Positions 23,800-32,627 are shown, counted from the stretch's first letter. The stretch: DNA of 41,355 bases from UBA10161 sp038891035 (GCA_038891035.1 JAWAEW010000010.1:1-41355), one strand, 5' to 3'. The notes: generated by a model from the sequence alone, not told the origin. Made by a program: numbers and translations.

Positions 23800-24909
23800 A
23801 TGAATATCGCACTTTTCACTGACAGCTACCTACCTATCCGAGATGGTGTAGTCTCATCTATACTTGCCTTTCGCAAAGGCTTAGCTGAAAAAGGGCACAA
23901 GATGCTTATTTTTGCACCAGAAATAATTGGTTCAAAAAAAGAGCCGAATGTGTTTCGTTTTGCATCACTCCCTTTCCCACCATATCCAGATTACCACGCA
24001 GCAATTTTCCCACATGTTTCTTCTTCTTTTGCAAAAAAGTTCAGCATTGATTTGGTGCACTGCAAAGCGATGACTACCATGGCCCTCTCAGCAATATGGT
24101 TTTCAAAAAGGGCGCGTTTGCCTTCATTAGCCTCACTTGAAACTATGATACCTGAAGGGGTTCATTATGTTTTGCCAAAGCAAGCCGAAAAAATTGGCAA
24201 AGCCGCAGTGTGGGCATATATGAAATTCCTTTATTCCAACTTCAGCTTGGTTACTGCTCCTTCAATTCATGCATGCAAAATGCTTAAGGAACATGGAATA
24301 GATGCAGTCTTGCTTCCTTCACCAATTGACACAGATTTCTTCAAGCCAGGTACTGGAAAGCAAGTAAGGGAAGAACTTGGGCTGAATGGAAAGAAAATAG
24401 TACTTTCAGTTGGCAGGATAGTAAAAGAGAAAAACTATGATTTCATATTGGAGGTTGCAAAGCTGCTTGAGAAAGAAGGCGTAATTTTCTTGCTTGTGGG
24501 CAAGGGGCCTTATCTTGAAGAGTTCAGGCACAAAGTTGCTTCCTTGGGCCTTTCCGAATGCATTAGGTTTGCAGGCTTCGTGCCAGATGAAAGGCTGCCT
24601 GAGTTTTACAACGCAGCAGATTCGTTCATCTTCCCTTCCACCTTTGAGACACAAGGGCTTACCTTGCTTGAAGCTCTTGCCTGCGGCAAGCCCGCCTGCG
24701 TTTTGCAGGGCACTCCGATGCAAGAGTTCATAGAAGAAAAAAAGACAGGATACAGCTTTTCAGATTCTCAAGATTGTGCAGAAAAGCTTCTTTTGTGCAT
24801 CAGCAAATCAGAAAAAATGAAGCATGACTGCAGAAGCAAGGCACTGCAATATTCAATTCCTGTCTGCACGCAAAAGTTGATTAAGCTTTATGAGCAGCTC
24901 CTCTCTTGA
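23800..24909 (+). CDS. GT4-family glycosyltransferase (GT-B fold)
   Basis: A 369-residue GT-B glycosyltransferase. The N-terminal lobe opens MNIALFTDSYLPIRDGVVSS with the glycine-rich acceptor loop. The C-terminal lobe has VLSVGRIVKEKNYDFILEVA and the EX7E motif (E283 and E291 in the segment ETQGLTLLEALACGKP), which binds the nucleotide-sugar donor. The nearest characterised types are diglucosyl-diacylglycerol and alpha-mannosyl or PimB-like transferases. These make membrane glycolipids, but the exact substrate is unknown. It is a cytoplasmic or peripheral membrane enzyme. TATA distance gives a leaderless ATG at 23800. It precedes the putative envelope-machine operon by 62 nt. Confidence 0.88.
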   Translation: MNIALFTDSYLPIRDGVVSSILAFRKGLAEKGHKMLIFAPEIIGSKKEPNVFRFASLPFPPYPDYHAAIFPHVSSSFAKKFSIDLVHCKAMTTMALSAIWFSKRARLPSLASLETMIPEGVHYVLPKQAEKIGKAAVWAYMKFLYSNFSLVTAPSIHACKMLKEHGIDAVLLPSPIDTDFFKPGTGKQVREELGLNGKKIVLSVGRIVKEKNYDFILEVAKLLEKEGVIFLLVGKGPYLEEFRHKVASLGLSECIRFAGFVPDERLPEFYNAADSFIFPSTFETQGLTLLEALACGKPACVLQGTPMQEFIEEKKTGYSFSDSQDCAEKLLLCISKSEKMKHDCRSKALQYSIPVCTQKLIKLYEQLLS

Positions 24910-24927
24910 GTTTGCGGCAGACAAAAC

Positions 24928-24935
24928 CTTTTAAG
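24928..24935 (+). promoter_or_regulatory. Promoter of the 24.97-33.8 kb operon
   Basis: CTTTTAAG centred at 24931.5 would start RNA near 24957, leaving about 15 nt of leader that contains GCGGTG 7 nt before the ATG at 24972. No further convincing box is seen up to 33.8 kb, and all gaps there are 21 nt or less. Confidence 0.5.
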
Positions 24936-24971
24936 CATGGCAAGTGAATCTTAACGCAGCGGTGAAGCAAA

Positions 24972-25781
24972 ATGATCAACATCAGATACTTCGCTTATGG
25001 TGCAGCAGGAATCGGATTGCTTGGGGCACTTGGATGCTTTGCCTCAGGTGGAAACGCATTTCTGAACTTCATCTTCGGCCTGATGTGTCTTTTTGGCTCA
25101 GCAGGCGCAGTTGCTCTTTACAAGTATGGCTACCTTATTATACCGATGCTCACCAAACAGGGCAATATCGTCCAAATAATTGAAGGGGGGTTTGAAATAC
25201 CTCCCTCAAATGATGTAGTTCTCAAAAACGTAGGTGGAATCTATTACGCCTCCAAATTCTTAGGGGTGCGCATTTTTGAATCGGCCTCAGAAAAAAGCCC
25301 AGAAGAAAACATAGTTTATTCTGAGTATTTCGAGAGGGCAATTTCCAGCGTAAAATACGTGACTAAATTTGCGCTCATGGTTTACATGAAAGATATCACA
25401 GAATACAGGAACAGAATTGAGACCAAGCATGCAGAGGCGCAATTGAGGCTTGCGCGCGAGAGAGACAAGCCTGAGCCAGACGTGCTCAAGCTGGATAGGT
25501 ATGAAAAAGAGGTTGCAATGTGGGAAAGCCAAATCAACAAGCTTACCCGTGGGATCAAGCCCATGGGAGTGGTGGCTTATGTCATGACTACCGCAGTTGG
25601 AGTAAGCAAGGAAGCAGCAATTGCTGCTGCAACTGCGCAGGCAAATGAGCTTAAGGCAACCATTTCGAATGCCTTGAATGTACAGGTGGATCACTTAAGC
25701 GGAGATGAAATGCTCAGGTGTTTTCAGTGGGAGGTGATGATTCCGCCCACCCCGCAGGAGCTTGAGCAGGAGCTGCTGTAG
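24972..25781 (+). CDS. Two-TM membrane protein, VirB4 N-domain-like partner of HerA-type ATPase
   Basis: A 269-residue protein. Two membrane helices lie at about residues 6-24 and 28-55. The rest is cytoplasmic, with a long charged helix (YRNRIETKHAEAQLRLARER) and conserved-looking VVAYVMTTAVGVSKEAAIAA and FQWEVMIPP segments. The layout resembles the N-terminal, membrane-associated domain of archaeal VirB4-like conjugation ATPases, here as a separate polypeptide directly upstream of a HerA/VirB4-type ATPase that lacks such a domain. That resemblance is recalled pattern, not a search result. The start has GGTG 7 nt upstream. It is the first gene of the probable eight-gene operon and likely docks the ATPase to the membrane. 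Confidence 0.65.
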   Translation: MINIRYFAYGAAGIGLLGALGCFASGGNAFLNFIFGLMCLFGSAGAVALYKYGYLIIPMLTKQGNIVQIIEGGFEIPPSNDVVLKNVGGIYYASKFLGVRIFESASEKSPEENIVYSEYFERAISSVKYVTKFALMVYMKDITEYRNRIETKHAEAQLRLARERDKPEPDVLKLDRYEKEVAMWESQINKLTRGIKPMGVVAYVMTTAVGVSKEAAIAAATAQANELKATISNALNVQVDHLSGDEMLRCFQWEVMIPPTPQELEQELL

Positions 25782-25795
25782 CGCGGTGCTTGAAG

Positions 25796-27403
25796 ATGGG
25801 AAGGCTACAAATTTCAGATGTGGACAACGTGGATGTTGCAAGGCGCAACATATTTATCCATCCTCCAGAGCCACCAGCAGAGGCGCTAATGGCAGATCCA
25901 ACAAATGCCATTTACATCGGAAGGACAAAAATCTTTCATGTTCCTTTCTATTGGACCTTCCAAAAAACTACCAATCCTCATATTTGCGTGGTTGGAATCA
26001 CAGGCTCTGGAAAATCCTATTTTGTCAAAACTTTCCTCACACGAGCAAGCTTTGTATGGGGGACAAACGCATTCATCATTGATTGGGCAGGAGAGTATAA
26101 AGAATGGGTAAAGCAGACAGGTGGTAAAGTAATTTCACTTGGCAGAGGGGCTTCGATAAACCTGCTTGACACTGCTGGGATGAAGCCTAATGATAGGATA
26201 AAGCAAATCATGCGCACTTTGGATATTTTAACTGACATAGGGCACTATCCAGAGCAGCGAAGACTTACTGAAATGGCAATTGAAAAAGCGTATGTAAATG
26301 CAAAATTCAAGCTAGACTCCAAACTTCAAGTGGATGGATTGGGGCGACCTTTGAGACCGCCTACTCTTAAAGATGTGCAAAAGGTGCTTGAAGACCTTGC
26401 TCAATCGGGCACATATGATTTCCCAGCCGAGCTTGAAAACGCAATTTACAGAATACGCCAATTCACAAGAGAAGGGGAGGATTTTTTTGCCCAGCAGTCA
26501 ACCATAGATTTGGAAAAGCTTACCAAGGCAGGTCTGGTGGATTTGGATCTGTCGGGTCTGCCAGATGAAACATTCAGAGGTCTTGCAGCCCTTTCTATGC
26601 TCCAGTTCATAAAGGAAAAAATGCGCGAAGAAGGCTGGTCCCCAACAAAAGGGCTGAAGCTTTTGGTGGTGCTGGATGAAGCCTGGAAGATTGCAAAAGA
26701 TGATAACTCAGATGCAGTGATGATTGTGAGGGAAGGACGAAAATACCAGTTCGGGCTAATCGTAGCTTCACAAAACCCAACAGATATCTCAGAGGCGATT
26801 TTTTCAAATGTCGGGACCACTTTCATCCTGCGAGTCAAGTTCGAAAGATTCTTAGATTACCTTCAGGCAACTTTGAACTTTTCTGATTACATGCGCAATG
26901 AAATTGCAAAGCTTGGGGTGGGACAGGCAGCAGTAAACATGGCATTTCAAGCAACAGCAGATTACGCAGATACTTTTTTGCTTGAAAAAATAGAAGGCGA
27001 AGAACCAATGCAGGAGTTCTTCATCGATTTGGATTCCGTGCTTTCTCAAGAAGAGCTTTCTATGGAAGGAGCAGTAAGATCGGTTTCCTTTGAGAAAGAA
27101 GAGCTGAAAAAGAAGTTGCGTGAATTCGGCCTAAGCGAAGAGCAAGGAGACGAAATTGCTTCGCTTTTTTCTGCAAAGGGAAGAAGGCTGGATGCAGCTT
27201 CCTTCGTAGTACTGTTGCAGCGCTATGGGATTGCGCGCAGCCATATAAGCGGTTTTCTGAAGGATTTGGGACTGGATGATTCCACAGTAGTTGCAATACT
27301 CAGTGGTGCAGAAGAGCTTGCAGTAAGGCTGGGTGACGAGGATATAACAGAATATATTTTAGGTGAGAAGAAACTTGAAAAAGCGCAACCGCGGAGGCGC
27401 TGA
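25796..27403 (+). CDS. HerA/VirB4-type ATPase with extra C-terminal helical module
   Basis: A 535-residue ATPase. GITGSGKS (residues 67-74) is Walker A, IIDWAGEYKEWV follows as in HerA/VirB4 proteins, LVVLDEAWK holds Walker B (D294, E295), and LIVASQNPTDISEAIFSN is the sensor region seen in VirB4/TraC. It probably forms a hexameric ring on the cytoplasmic face that pumps a polymer, DNA or protein. After residue ~428 comes a ~95-residue helical module that is copied as the next free-standing gene. The start is the ATG at 25796 with GGTG 7 nt before it, rather than a TTG two codons upstream. It follows the two-TM protein by 14 nt. Repair HerA is unlikely as no nurA is present. Confidence 0.85.
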   Translation: MGRLQISDVDNVDVARRNIFIHPPEPPAEALMADPTNAIYIGRTKIFHVPFYWTFQKTTNPHICVVGITGSGKSYFVKTFLTRASFVWGTNAFIIDWAGEYKEWVKQTGGKVISLGRGASINLLDTAGMKPNDRIKQIMRTLDILTDIGHYPEQRRLTEMAIEKAYVNAKFKLDSKLQVDGLGRPLRPPTLKDVQKVLEDLAQSGTYDFPAELENAIYRIRQFTREGEDFFAQQSTIDLEKLTKAGLVDLDLSGLPDETFRGLAALSMLQFIKEKMREEGWSPTKGLKLLVVLDEAWKIAKDDNSDAVMIVREGRKYQFGLIVASQNPTDISEAIFSNVGTTFILRVKFERFLDYLQATLNFSDYMRNEIAKLGVGQAAVNMAFQATADYADTFLLEKIEGEEPMQEFFIDLDSVLSQEELSMEGAVRSVSFEKEELKKKLREFGLSEEQGDEIASLFSAKGRRLDAASFVVLLQRYGIARSHISGFLKDLGLDDSTVVAILSGAEELAVRLGDEDITEYILGEKKLEKAQPRRR

Positions 27404-27405
27404 CC

Positions 27406-27702
27406 ATGGCAAAAACAGTTTTTTTCAGCAAGGAAGAACTTCGCAAAAGGCTGCGTACATTTGGTCTAGATGAGCTTCACGTTGCAGAGATTGCCTCGCT
27501 TTTTGATAAAAACAATGGCCACATCGACGTGGTTTCTTTTGTAATAATGCTTGAAAGATATGGAGTTCAGAGGTCTGACATATCTTCTTTTCTGCATGAT
27601 TTGGGAATTGATGAGCCTACCCTCATTAATATATTTTCAAAGGCCGATTTTACTCGGCTAGGCTTGGGCAACCAAGAAATAACGCAAGTGGTGCTTGCGT
27701 AG
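27406..27702 (+). CDS. Small helical protein, paralogue of the ATPase C-terminal module
   Basis: A 98-residue soluble protein. Aligned by eye, residues 6-97 match residues ~430-520 of the upstream ATPase at about half of the positions, including the shared KEEL, EIASLF, RYG and DLG blocks. So the module exists both fused and free. The segment FDKNNGHIDVVSF has the look of an EF-hand loop one residue too short; the ATPase copy lacks the acidic residues. It starts 2 nt after the ATPase stop with GGAGG upstream, so the two are made together. A regulatory or adaptor subunit that competes with or joins the fused modules in the ring is a reasonable inference. Confidence 0.75.
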   Translation: MAKTVFFSKEELRKRLRTFGLDELHVAEIASLFDKNNGHIDVVSFVIMLERYGVQRSDISSFLHDLGIDEPTLINIFSKADFTRLGLGNQEITQVVLA

Positions 27703-27710
27703 GTGTGTAT

Positions 27711-28088
27711 ATGGCAAAGGTATGCATCATGTGCGAAAAGGAAACTGATGGATTTTTGGTGCTGGACGACTATGTTATACGATTCATCAGGGCAGTCAAA
27801 AATGCGTTTGGGATTGCAAAAAACAACACACTAGTGGTGTGCAGCAGCTGTCTTGAAGAATACAAGAAAAAACGGGCAAGATATGAAAAAGATCTTGCGA
27901 TTCATGCAGTAATTGGAGGCTTTGTGCTTCTGGTTATGACTTTTCTACCCATCTTTACCAGCGGTTTTTCAATCACTGCAGTTTTCTTCGGGTTGTTGCT
28001 TTTTGGCATGATAATGGCACTTTCAGTTTTTTCCCACTGCCCGAAGATAGATGAAAATTCATTACCCAAGAAAAAAGGGAAAAAGTAG
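27711..28088 (+). CDS. Zinc-ribbon two-TM membrane protein
   Basis: A 125-residue protein. Two CxxC knuckles (C5/C8 and C44/C47) suggest a treble-clef or zinc-ribbon fold at the N-terminus. Two membrane helices follow at about residues 62-82 and 86-106, with a basic tail (KKKGKK) at the end. The zinc domain and the tail are probably cytoplasmic. The ATG at 27711 has GGTG 5 nt before it, preferred over a GTG two codons upstream. It lies between the small module gene and the coiled-coil gene with 8-9 nt gaps. I do not recognise the family. Confidence 0.7.
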   Translation: MAKVCIMCEKETDGFLVLDDYVIRFIRAVKNAFGIAKNNTLVVCSSCLEEYKKKRARYEKDLAIHAVIGGFVLLVMTFLPIFTSGFSITAVFFGLLLFGMIMALSVFSHCPKIDENSLPKKKGKK

Positions 28089-28097
28089 GTGTTTGGT

Positions 28098-28859
28098 TTG
28101 GTGCTTCCACAGCCTCAGCCAAATCCAGCGGGTGCTACTGCGCAACTTTCAGCCGAGCCTAGGGTAGGCGGCTTTAGGATACAGGCAAAAAGACTCAAAG
28201 AACCAAAAGAAATAGCAGAAAAAATTTCTGAGCTTTCATTTTTGCAGATGGCAATGGACAAGGACAGCCTTGTTGTGCTGAATGTTGAGTCGCGCGATAT
28301 CCAAAAAAATCCATATCTTTTCTCAATAATTTACTTCAGGCCGACAACAATAGAAGTTCTTTACTCATGCCCCCCAAACGTTGCACCCAAAAAAAGAAGG
28401 ATAGATGTGCTTCGGCACTGCCTCAACCTGCTGACCATCGCAGATGATGCTTACAAAATAGAAATTAAGCAGATTTTCCAGCTTGTGGAGGCGTCCTTTG
28501 CAGATATGACCGAATACGTTTCTCTTGACTATGACAAGCTGTTTGCCCTTTATGACAATCTAAAGACAGATTTTGCTGCCCTTCAGAAAAAATACAACGA
28601 GGCAAAGGAAGCAAGTGCAAGTCTTTCAAAAGAAAATTACGAGCTTAAGACAAAAAATGATGAGCTGGTGCTGAAACTCAAATCACTTGAAACTTTTTCA
28701 GATACGGTGCTTGCCCTAAAAATACAGGAGTGGCTCGCAGAGCACAAAGGGGAGATCAACATCGCAGATTTTGCAAAGGTTTACAATGTCCCGGAAACCA
28801 GGGTCGAGCAGATGCTCAACAAGCTGGTTACTGAAGGGTATCTTGAAACCAAGGGCTGA
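28098..28859 (+). CDS. Coiled-coil protein with C-terminal winged helix
   Basis: A soluble protein of about 253 residues. Residues 1-25 are a proline-rich lead, 30-140 a compact alpha/beta domain (DSLVVLNVESRDI, IYFRPTTIEVLYSCP), 150-200 a coiled coil, and the last 55 a winged helix (IADFAKVYNVPETRVEQMLN). The winged helix could bind DNA or a partner protein. The start is uncertain: a GTG at 28089, a TTG at 28098 (6 nt after GGTG) and a GTG at 28101 are in frame; I took the one with the best ribosome-binding spacing. The stop lies in the loop of a strong hairpin. Function is unknown beyond the machine context. Confidence 0.7.
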   Translation: MVLPQPQPNPAGATAQLSAEPRVGGFRIQAKRLKEPKEIAEKISELSFLQMAMDKDSLVVLNVESRDIQKNPYLFSIIYFRPTTIEVLYSCPPNVAPKKRRIDVLRHCLNLLTIADDAYKIEIKQIFQLVEASFADMTEYVSLDYDKLFALYDNLKTDFAALQKKYNEAKEASASLSKENYELKTKNDELVLKLKSLETFSDTVLALKIQEWLAEHKGEINIADFAKVYNVPETRVEQMLNKLVTEGYLETKG

Positions 28860-28870
28860 TGCCCTTGTTT
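28846..28870 (+). other. Hairpin enclosing the stop codon between two operon genes
   Basis: CAAGGGC (28850-28856) and GCCCTTG (28861-28867) pair perfectly around the loop TGAT, which contains the TGA stop of the upstream gene. With one bulged C the stem extends through AAAC/GTTT to about 10 bp. It lies in the largest gap inside the operon. It could set the ratio of the two neighbouring products by RNA processing or partial termination, but no T-run longer than three follows. Confidence 0.4.
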
Positions 28871-28880
28871 GCGTGTGGCT

Positions 28881-31466
28881 ATGGCAGAAGAGACCCTAAA
28901 GATGAAGATTGCCAAAAAGGCATACGTTTTTGAAGTCAAAAAAAGGTTTGAGGCAAAAAAGTTCTTCGCAATAAAAAAGAAGCCCGAGACTCCAGCAGAG
29001 GATTTGAAGGAAAGACTTAGCAGACTATTTAAAAAATCCCCAACCGCGCAGCAGCAATCTCAACAAAAAGGTTCGCCTACACCTTCCCTTTCAAGCATTA
29101 TTCTGCCCACAGTCGGAATTGTTTTTCTTATTTTTTTGGGAGTATTTGCATTCGTCCTTCTCCCTTTTCTTTCCCAAGAACCGCAAGCAACTCTGCCTCA
29201 ACAGCCATCCAAATTTTCAGGCAGTCTTTCTTTCAGACTGGAAGATTGGATGGTGCTCAGCACTGATGTAGGTGAAGAAAACAGCAATAGCGCATATTTT
29301 CTAATAAGCTATCAAGCCTCCAACCTTTCTTCACTTAATTTTTCTGCAGTGCTTTATCAAAGCTTTCCCCCCACCCAAGTCTTCATCCTTGACTATCCAA
29401 AAGATAGCGCAAGCTCATTTCCTTCTTTCAAAAAGTCCCTCACCGAAATTTTGGCCAAGCACGATATACCAGTGAGCCAAATAGGAATAGAGCAGGTGCA
29501 TCTGCTTGGGCAAGGGGCAATTCTGCTGGTGCCAACCGGCTATTTCCCTGCCGAGCTTTTAGGAATAAACAACCCATATGATTTCAAAAGCCTGCTTGAG
29601 AGAGGGCTCACCATAATCTATATCGGAATGCCTTTTGATACTCAGGCGCTTGGAAGAGATGGCCTGACAGTTTCGCTTTCAGGCAAGCAGCTTAATTTTG
29701 ACAGAAAAGCCAGGCCACGCTCAACAGACGGCTTCCGTCTCTTCAATGCTCAATATTCAGTCTCTGCGCATCATGAAAACAAGGAGCTTGCAGTGCTTTC
29801 TCCTATCTACGGTTCAGTTTCCCATGTGAAATACAAGGAAGGCTCCCTTCTTCTTATTCCGCAAAGTCTGGACGGAGGCTGGAGAGAAAGAGATATTGCT
29901 GGCAACTGGTCAGACAAAGGCCAGGTTGCTGCAGAAGACATTGCAAGGCTGATAGTGGAAGAGCCTTGGGTTGCAAAAATCAGCCAAAGCTTCTCCACTG
30001 CAGACCTAAATTCCACCAGAATTTCTCTTTTTAGTCAAAATTTCCGCTCCACATTTGCATATGCCAAAATCTATGCAACCGCAGTTGATGTAAATGGTGT
30101 AAGCCAAAAATTTTTCGAGGTGCTTAAAGTAAAAAAGGGCCATAGAGGAATACTTGCGCCATCCGAGCCAAAAACAATTCCATTTTATCTTTCAGGCCAA
30201 AAGACCAGGCTCAACCTTGCCCTAAAAGAAAATAGCACAGTCCCAGTCAAGCTTTATGTTGAAATGTACAAAGACGGTCAGCTTTTGCAAAGGAACGATT
30301 TGGAGCCCGGCCTTACTATACCAACAACAGAAAAGTCAGTGGACATTCAAGTAAATGCAGAGCCAGGCAATTACGTAGTGTTAATCGTTGATGATTTAGG
30401 CAAAGTCTATGCAGGCTGTGAGCTTGAAGTTGCAGATTTGGATATACAAATAAATTCTACTAATTGGGAGAAAGGCGAATTTTCTTTCTTTCTTTCTTCA
30501 GCAGGCCAGCCCATAGAGCCTCGCAGCCTCTCGATAAGCCTTAATGGCAAGCACGAGCAGTTTTTCACACCATCTTCGCTTTCGGTTTTTCCCAGCTATA
30601 CAGCAGTAGAGTATAATTATCCTGAAAAAATAGAATCTGGAACTTACACTTTCACCTTTAAAGTAGGCCCTTATGCAAAAAGCATCACGCAAAGCTACAG
30701 CCGGATACCAGCATTTTGGGAAAATCCACTTTTTATTTTCTTAACTATTCTGGCTGCAGTAATTGCCGCAATTGGCACCATACTTCGAAGGCCGGATGAA
30801 GTAAGATACGGACTTGATATTCCAGATTTCCCTCCCCTTTCCACCATCAAAATTCCAATCAAAAGAGAGACAGTAATGGAGATTTTCGAATCGGTAAACA
30901 ACAGCTATTCTTGGAGGTGGATGCCTCTTAAGCTGGAAGAAATCAAAAACGGGTTTAGAAAGCTTACTTATCAGGGCAAGCCAATCCTGATTGGGGATTT
31001 CAACTTAGAAAGGATACTTTCAAAAATGGAACAAGAAGGGCTGGTGCGGCAGGAGGCTGGATTGTGGGGCTTAGTAAAATGGGAAAATGAAAGCAACCAC
31101 ACCCTCCATTACCTTGCAATATACCGAATGCTTAGGAATGCATTTGTCAACAGTGCAGTGAAATTTTCTAAGCTTGACTCAATGCCGGATTGCGATGTGA
31201 AAGCGATTGCAGGCAATGAAGAGCTTTTCATACACATAATGCAGAAGCCTTATGAGAAAACAGTGCATCGTGCGCTTGCGACTGCAAAGAAAGGGACCAC
31301 CATCCTAGTTTTCAAAACCTTGGAGGAAAAGCAGGAATTCAAATCTTCCCTTAACAGCACCTCCAAGCTTGCAGTAGCAGTCAAAATGGAGATGGAAAGC
31401 GGCAGAATTCTGCTGCTTTCTGCAAAAGAGGAGTTTTTGACCTTCCTTAAAGGGCTGAAAATATGA
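28881..31466 (+). CDS. Large bitopic envelope protein with external domains and cytoplasmic winged-helix-like tail
   Basis: An 861-residue protein. Residues 1-70 are basic and cytoplasmic; a membrane helix lies at about 72-97. An external part of about 510 residues follows, in which 140-370 looks like a Rossmann-type alpha/beta domain (GAILLVPTGYFPAELLG, LTIIYIGMPFD) and 430-600 like two Ig-type beta-sandwiches. A second helix at about 614-635 returns to the cytoplasm. The last ~225 residues contain a winged-helix-like region (ILSKMEQEGLVRQEAGLWGL) and an alpha/beta domain. It could link an outside glycan or partner to the cytoplasmic ATPase. The ATG at 28881 is preferred over an upstream TTG. 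It overlaps the next gene as ATGA. Confidence 0.72.
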   Translation: MAEETLKMKIAKKAYVFEVKKRFEAKKFFAIKKKPETPAEDLKERLSRLFKKSPTAQQQSQQKGSPTPSLSSIILPTVGIVFLIFLGVFAFVLLPFLSQEPQATLPQQPSKFSGSLSFRLEDWMVLSTDVGEENSNSAYFLISYQASNLSSLNFSAVLYQSFPPTQVFILDYPKDSASSFPSFKKSLTEILAKHDIPVSQIGIEQVHLLGQGAILLVPTGYFPAELLGINNPYDFKSLLERGLTIIYIGMPFDTQALGRDGLTVSLSGKQLNFDRKARPRSTDGFRLFNAQYSVSAHHENKELAVLSPIYGSVSHVKYKEGSLLLIPQSLDGGWRERDIAGNWSDKGQVAAEDIARLIVEEPWVAKISQSFSTADLNSTRISLFSQNFRSTFAYAKIYATAVDVNGVSQKFFEVLKVKKGHRGILAPSEPKTIPFYLSGQKTRLNLALKENSTVPVKLYVEMYKDGQLLQRNDLEPGLTIPTTEKSVDIQVNAEPGNYVVLIVDDLGKVYAGCELEVADLDIQINSTNWEKGEFSFFLSSAGQPIEPRSLSISLNGKHEQFFTPSSLSVFPSYTAVEYNYPEKIESGTYTFTFKVGPYAKSITQSYSRIPAFWENPLFIFLTILAAVIAAIGTILRRPDEVRYGLDIPDFPPLSTIKIPIKRETVMEIFESVNNSYSWRWMPLKLEEIKNGFRKLTYQGKPILIGDFNLERILSKMEQEGLVRQEAGLWGLVKWENESNHTLHYLAIYRMLRNAFVNSAVKFSKLDSMPDCDVKAIAGNEELFIHIMQKPYEKTVHRALATAKKGTTILVFKTLEEKQEFKSSLNSTSKLAVAVKMEMESGRILLLSAKEEFLTFLKGLKI

Positions 31467-32623
31467 GAATTGCAATGCTTGGCTGGGAGTTTCCACCTTT
31501 TGTTTCAGGTGGGCTGGGGACGCATTGCTTTGAGCTTACAGTCAGGCTTGCAAAGATGGGTGTTGAGATTGACTTTTTCTTACCAAACGGGATGCAGGAT
31601 GGGCTTTCACTTCCTCCACAGCTACGCATTATAGAAGTAGGAAAAACTTCTCTTCAGCCATATATCGTGTTCCCAAAAACAAAAGGAAAGCCGCCTTCAT
31701 ATGGTGAAAATCTGATTGCCGCAGTTGAAGAATACACAAAAGCATGCATCAGTGCAGTTGCTGAAAAAGCAGCAGAAAGAAAATACCAGCTTTTGCATTC
31801 GCATGATTGGATGACCGCATCTGCAGCTTATGCCCTGCGTAGCATGCTTGGAGTACCTTGGGTGCATACTTTTCATTCTACAGAGTTTGATCGGACCAGC
31901 TGGCCTTGGGAGTATATTGTTGGGGTAGAGCGTAAGGCCGCATGCAGCGCTGACTTGCTAATTGCTGTAAGCAAGCGCACGAAAGAGCAAGTGATGAGGC
32001 TTGGGGCGCAAGAAAACAAAATTCGTGTGGTTTACAATGGGGTGGATTTCGAAAGATTTTCTTGCGCAGCAGCACCACAGAAAAAAGAAAAGCAAATGGT
32101 GCTTTTTTTGGGAAGGCTTACTGAGCAAAAAGGACCTGTACAGTTCCTGCATGCAGCAGCAAAAGTGCTTCAAAAAAAGCCTGACACTTTGTTTTTGGTT
32201 GCAGGAAAAGGAGAACTTTTACCGCTTCTAATAAACATCTCAATCCAACTTGGAATTAGCCAAAATGTGCGATTTTTAGGGTATATCCCACAAGAGGAGC
32301 AGACAAGGATATACAAAATGGCAGATGTGTATGTAATGCCTTCCACTTCTGAGCCCTTTGGCATCACCGCACTTGAGGCGATGTCTTCTGGAACACCAGT
32401 CATAATTTCAAAGACATCAGGAGTTGCAGAGCTGGTCAAAAGCGCAATCAAAGTGGATTTTTGGGACATAAATGCCATGGCAGAAAAAATAGTTGCCTTG
32501 CTTTCCTATAAGCCGCTTTCAAGCACCATTTCGCAGCTTTGCACTAAGGAAGTAGTGCATTACAGTTGGGAAAAAACCGCAAGCCAAACTCTTCAAGTTT
32601 ACAAAGAAGCCATTTCTAGGTGA
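31463..32623 (+). CDS. GT4-family glycosyltransferase (glycogen-synthase-like)
   Basis: A 386-residue GT-B enzyme. MRIAMLGWEFPPFVSGGLGT is the opening of the glycogen/starch-synthase and related GT4/GT5 group, LHSHDWMTASAAY is a conserved acceptor-lobe motif, VLFLGRLTEQKGP starts the donor lobe and EX7E (E297, E305) lies in SEPFGITALEAMSSGTP. It probably makes an alpha-glucan or an alpha-linked sugar chain from an NDP-glucose. Start and stop are tightly coupled to its neighbours: a 4-nt overlap upstream and a 4-nt gap to the GH57 gene. A synthase and a GH57 enzyme side by side are typical of archaeal glycogen or maltodextrin metabolism, although here they lie in the envelope operon. Confidence 0.88.
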   Translation: MRIAMLGWEFPPFVSGGLGTHCFELTVRLAKMGVEIDFFLPNGMQDGLSLPPQLRIIEVGKTSLQPYIVFPKTKGKPPSYGENLIAAVEEYTKACISAVAEKAAERKYQLLHSHDWMTASAAYALRSMLGVPWVHTFHSTEFDRTSWPWEYIVGVERKAACSADLLIAVSKRTKEQVMRLGAQENKIRVVYNGVDFERFSCAAAPQKKEKQMVLFLGRLTEQKGPVQFLHAAAKVLQKKPDTLFLVAGKGELLPLLINISIQLGISQNVRFLGYIPQEEQTRIYKMADVYVMPSTSEPFGITALEAMSSGTPVIISKTSGVAELVKSAIKVDFWDINAMAEKIVALLSYKPLSSTISQLCTKEVVHYSWEKTASQTLQVYKEAISR

Positions 32624-32627
32624 GAAA

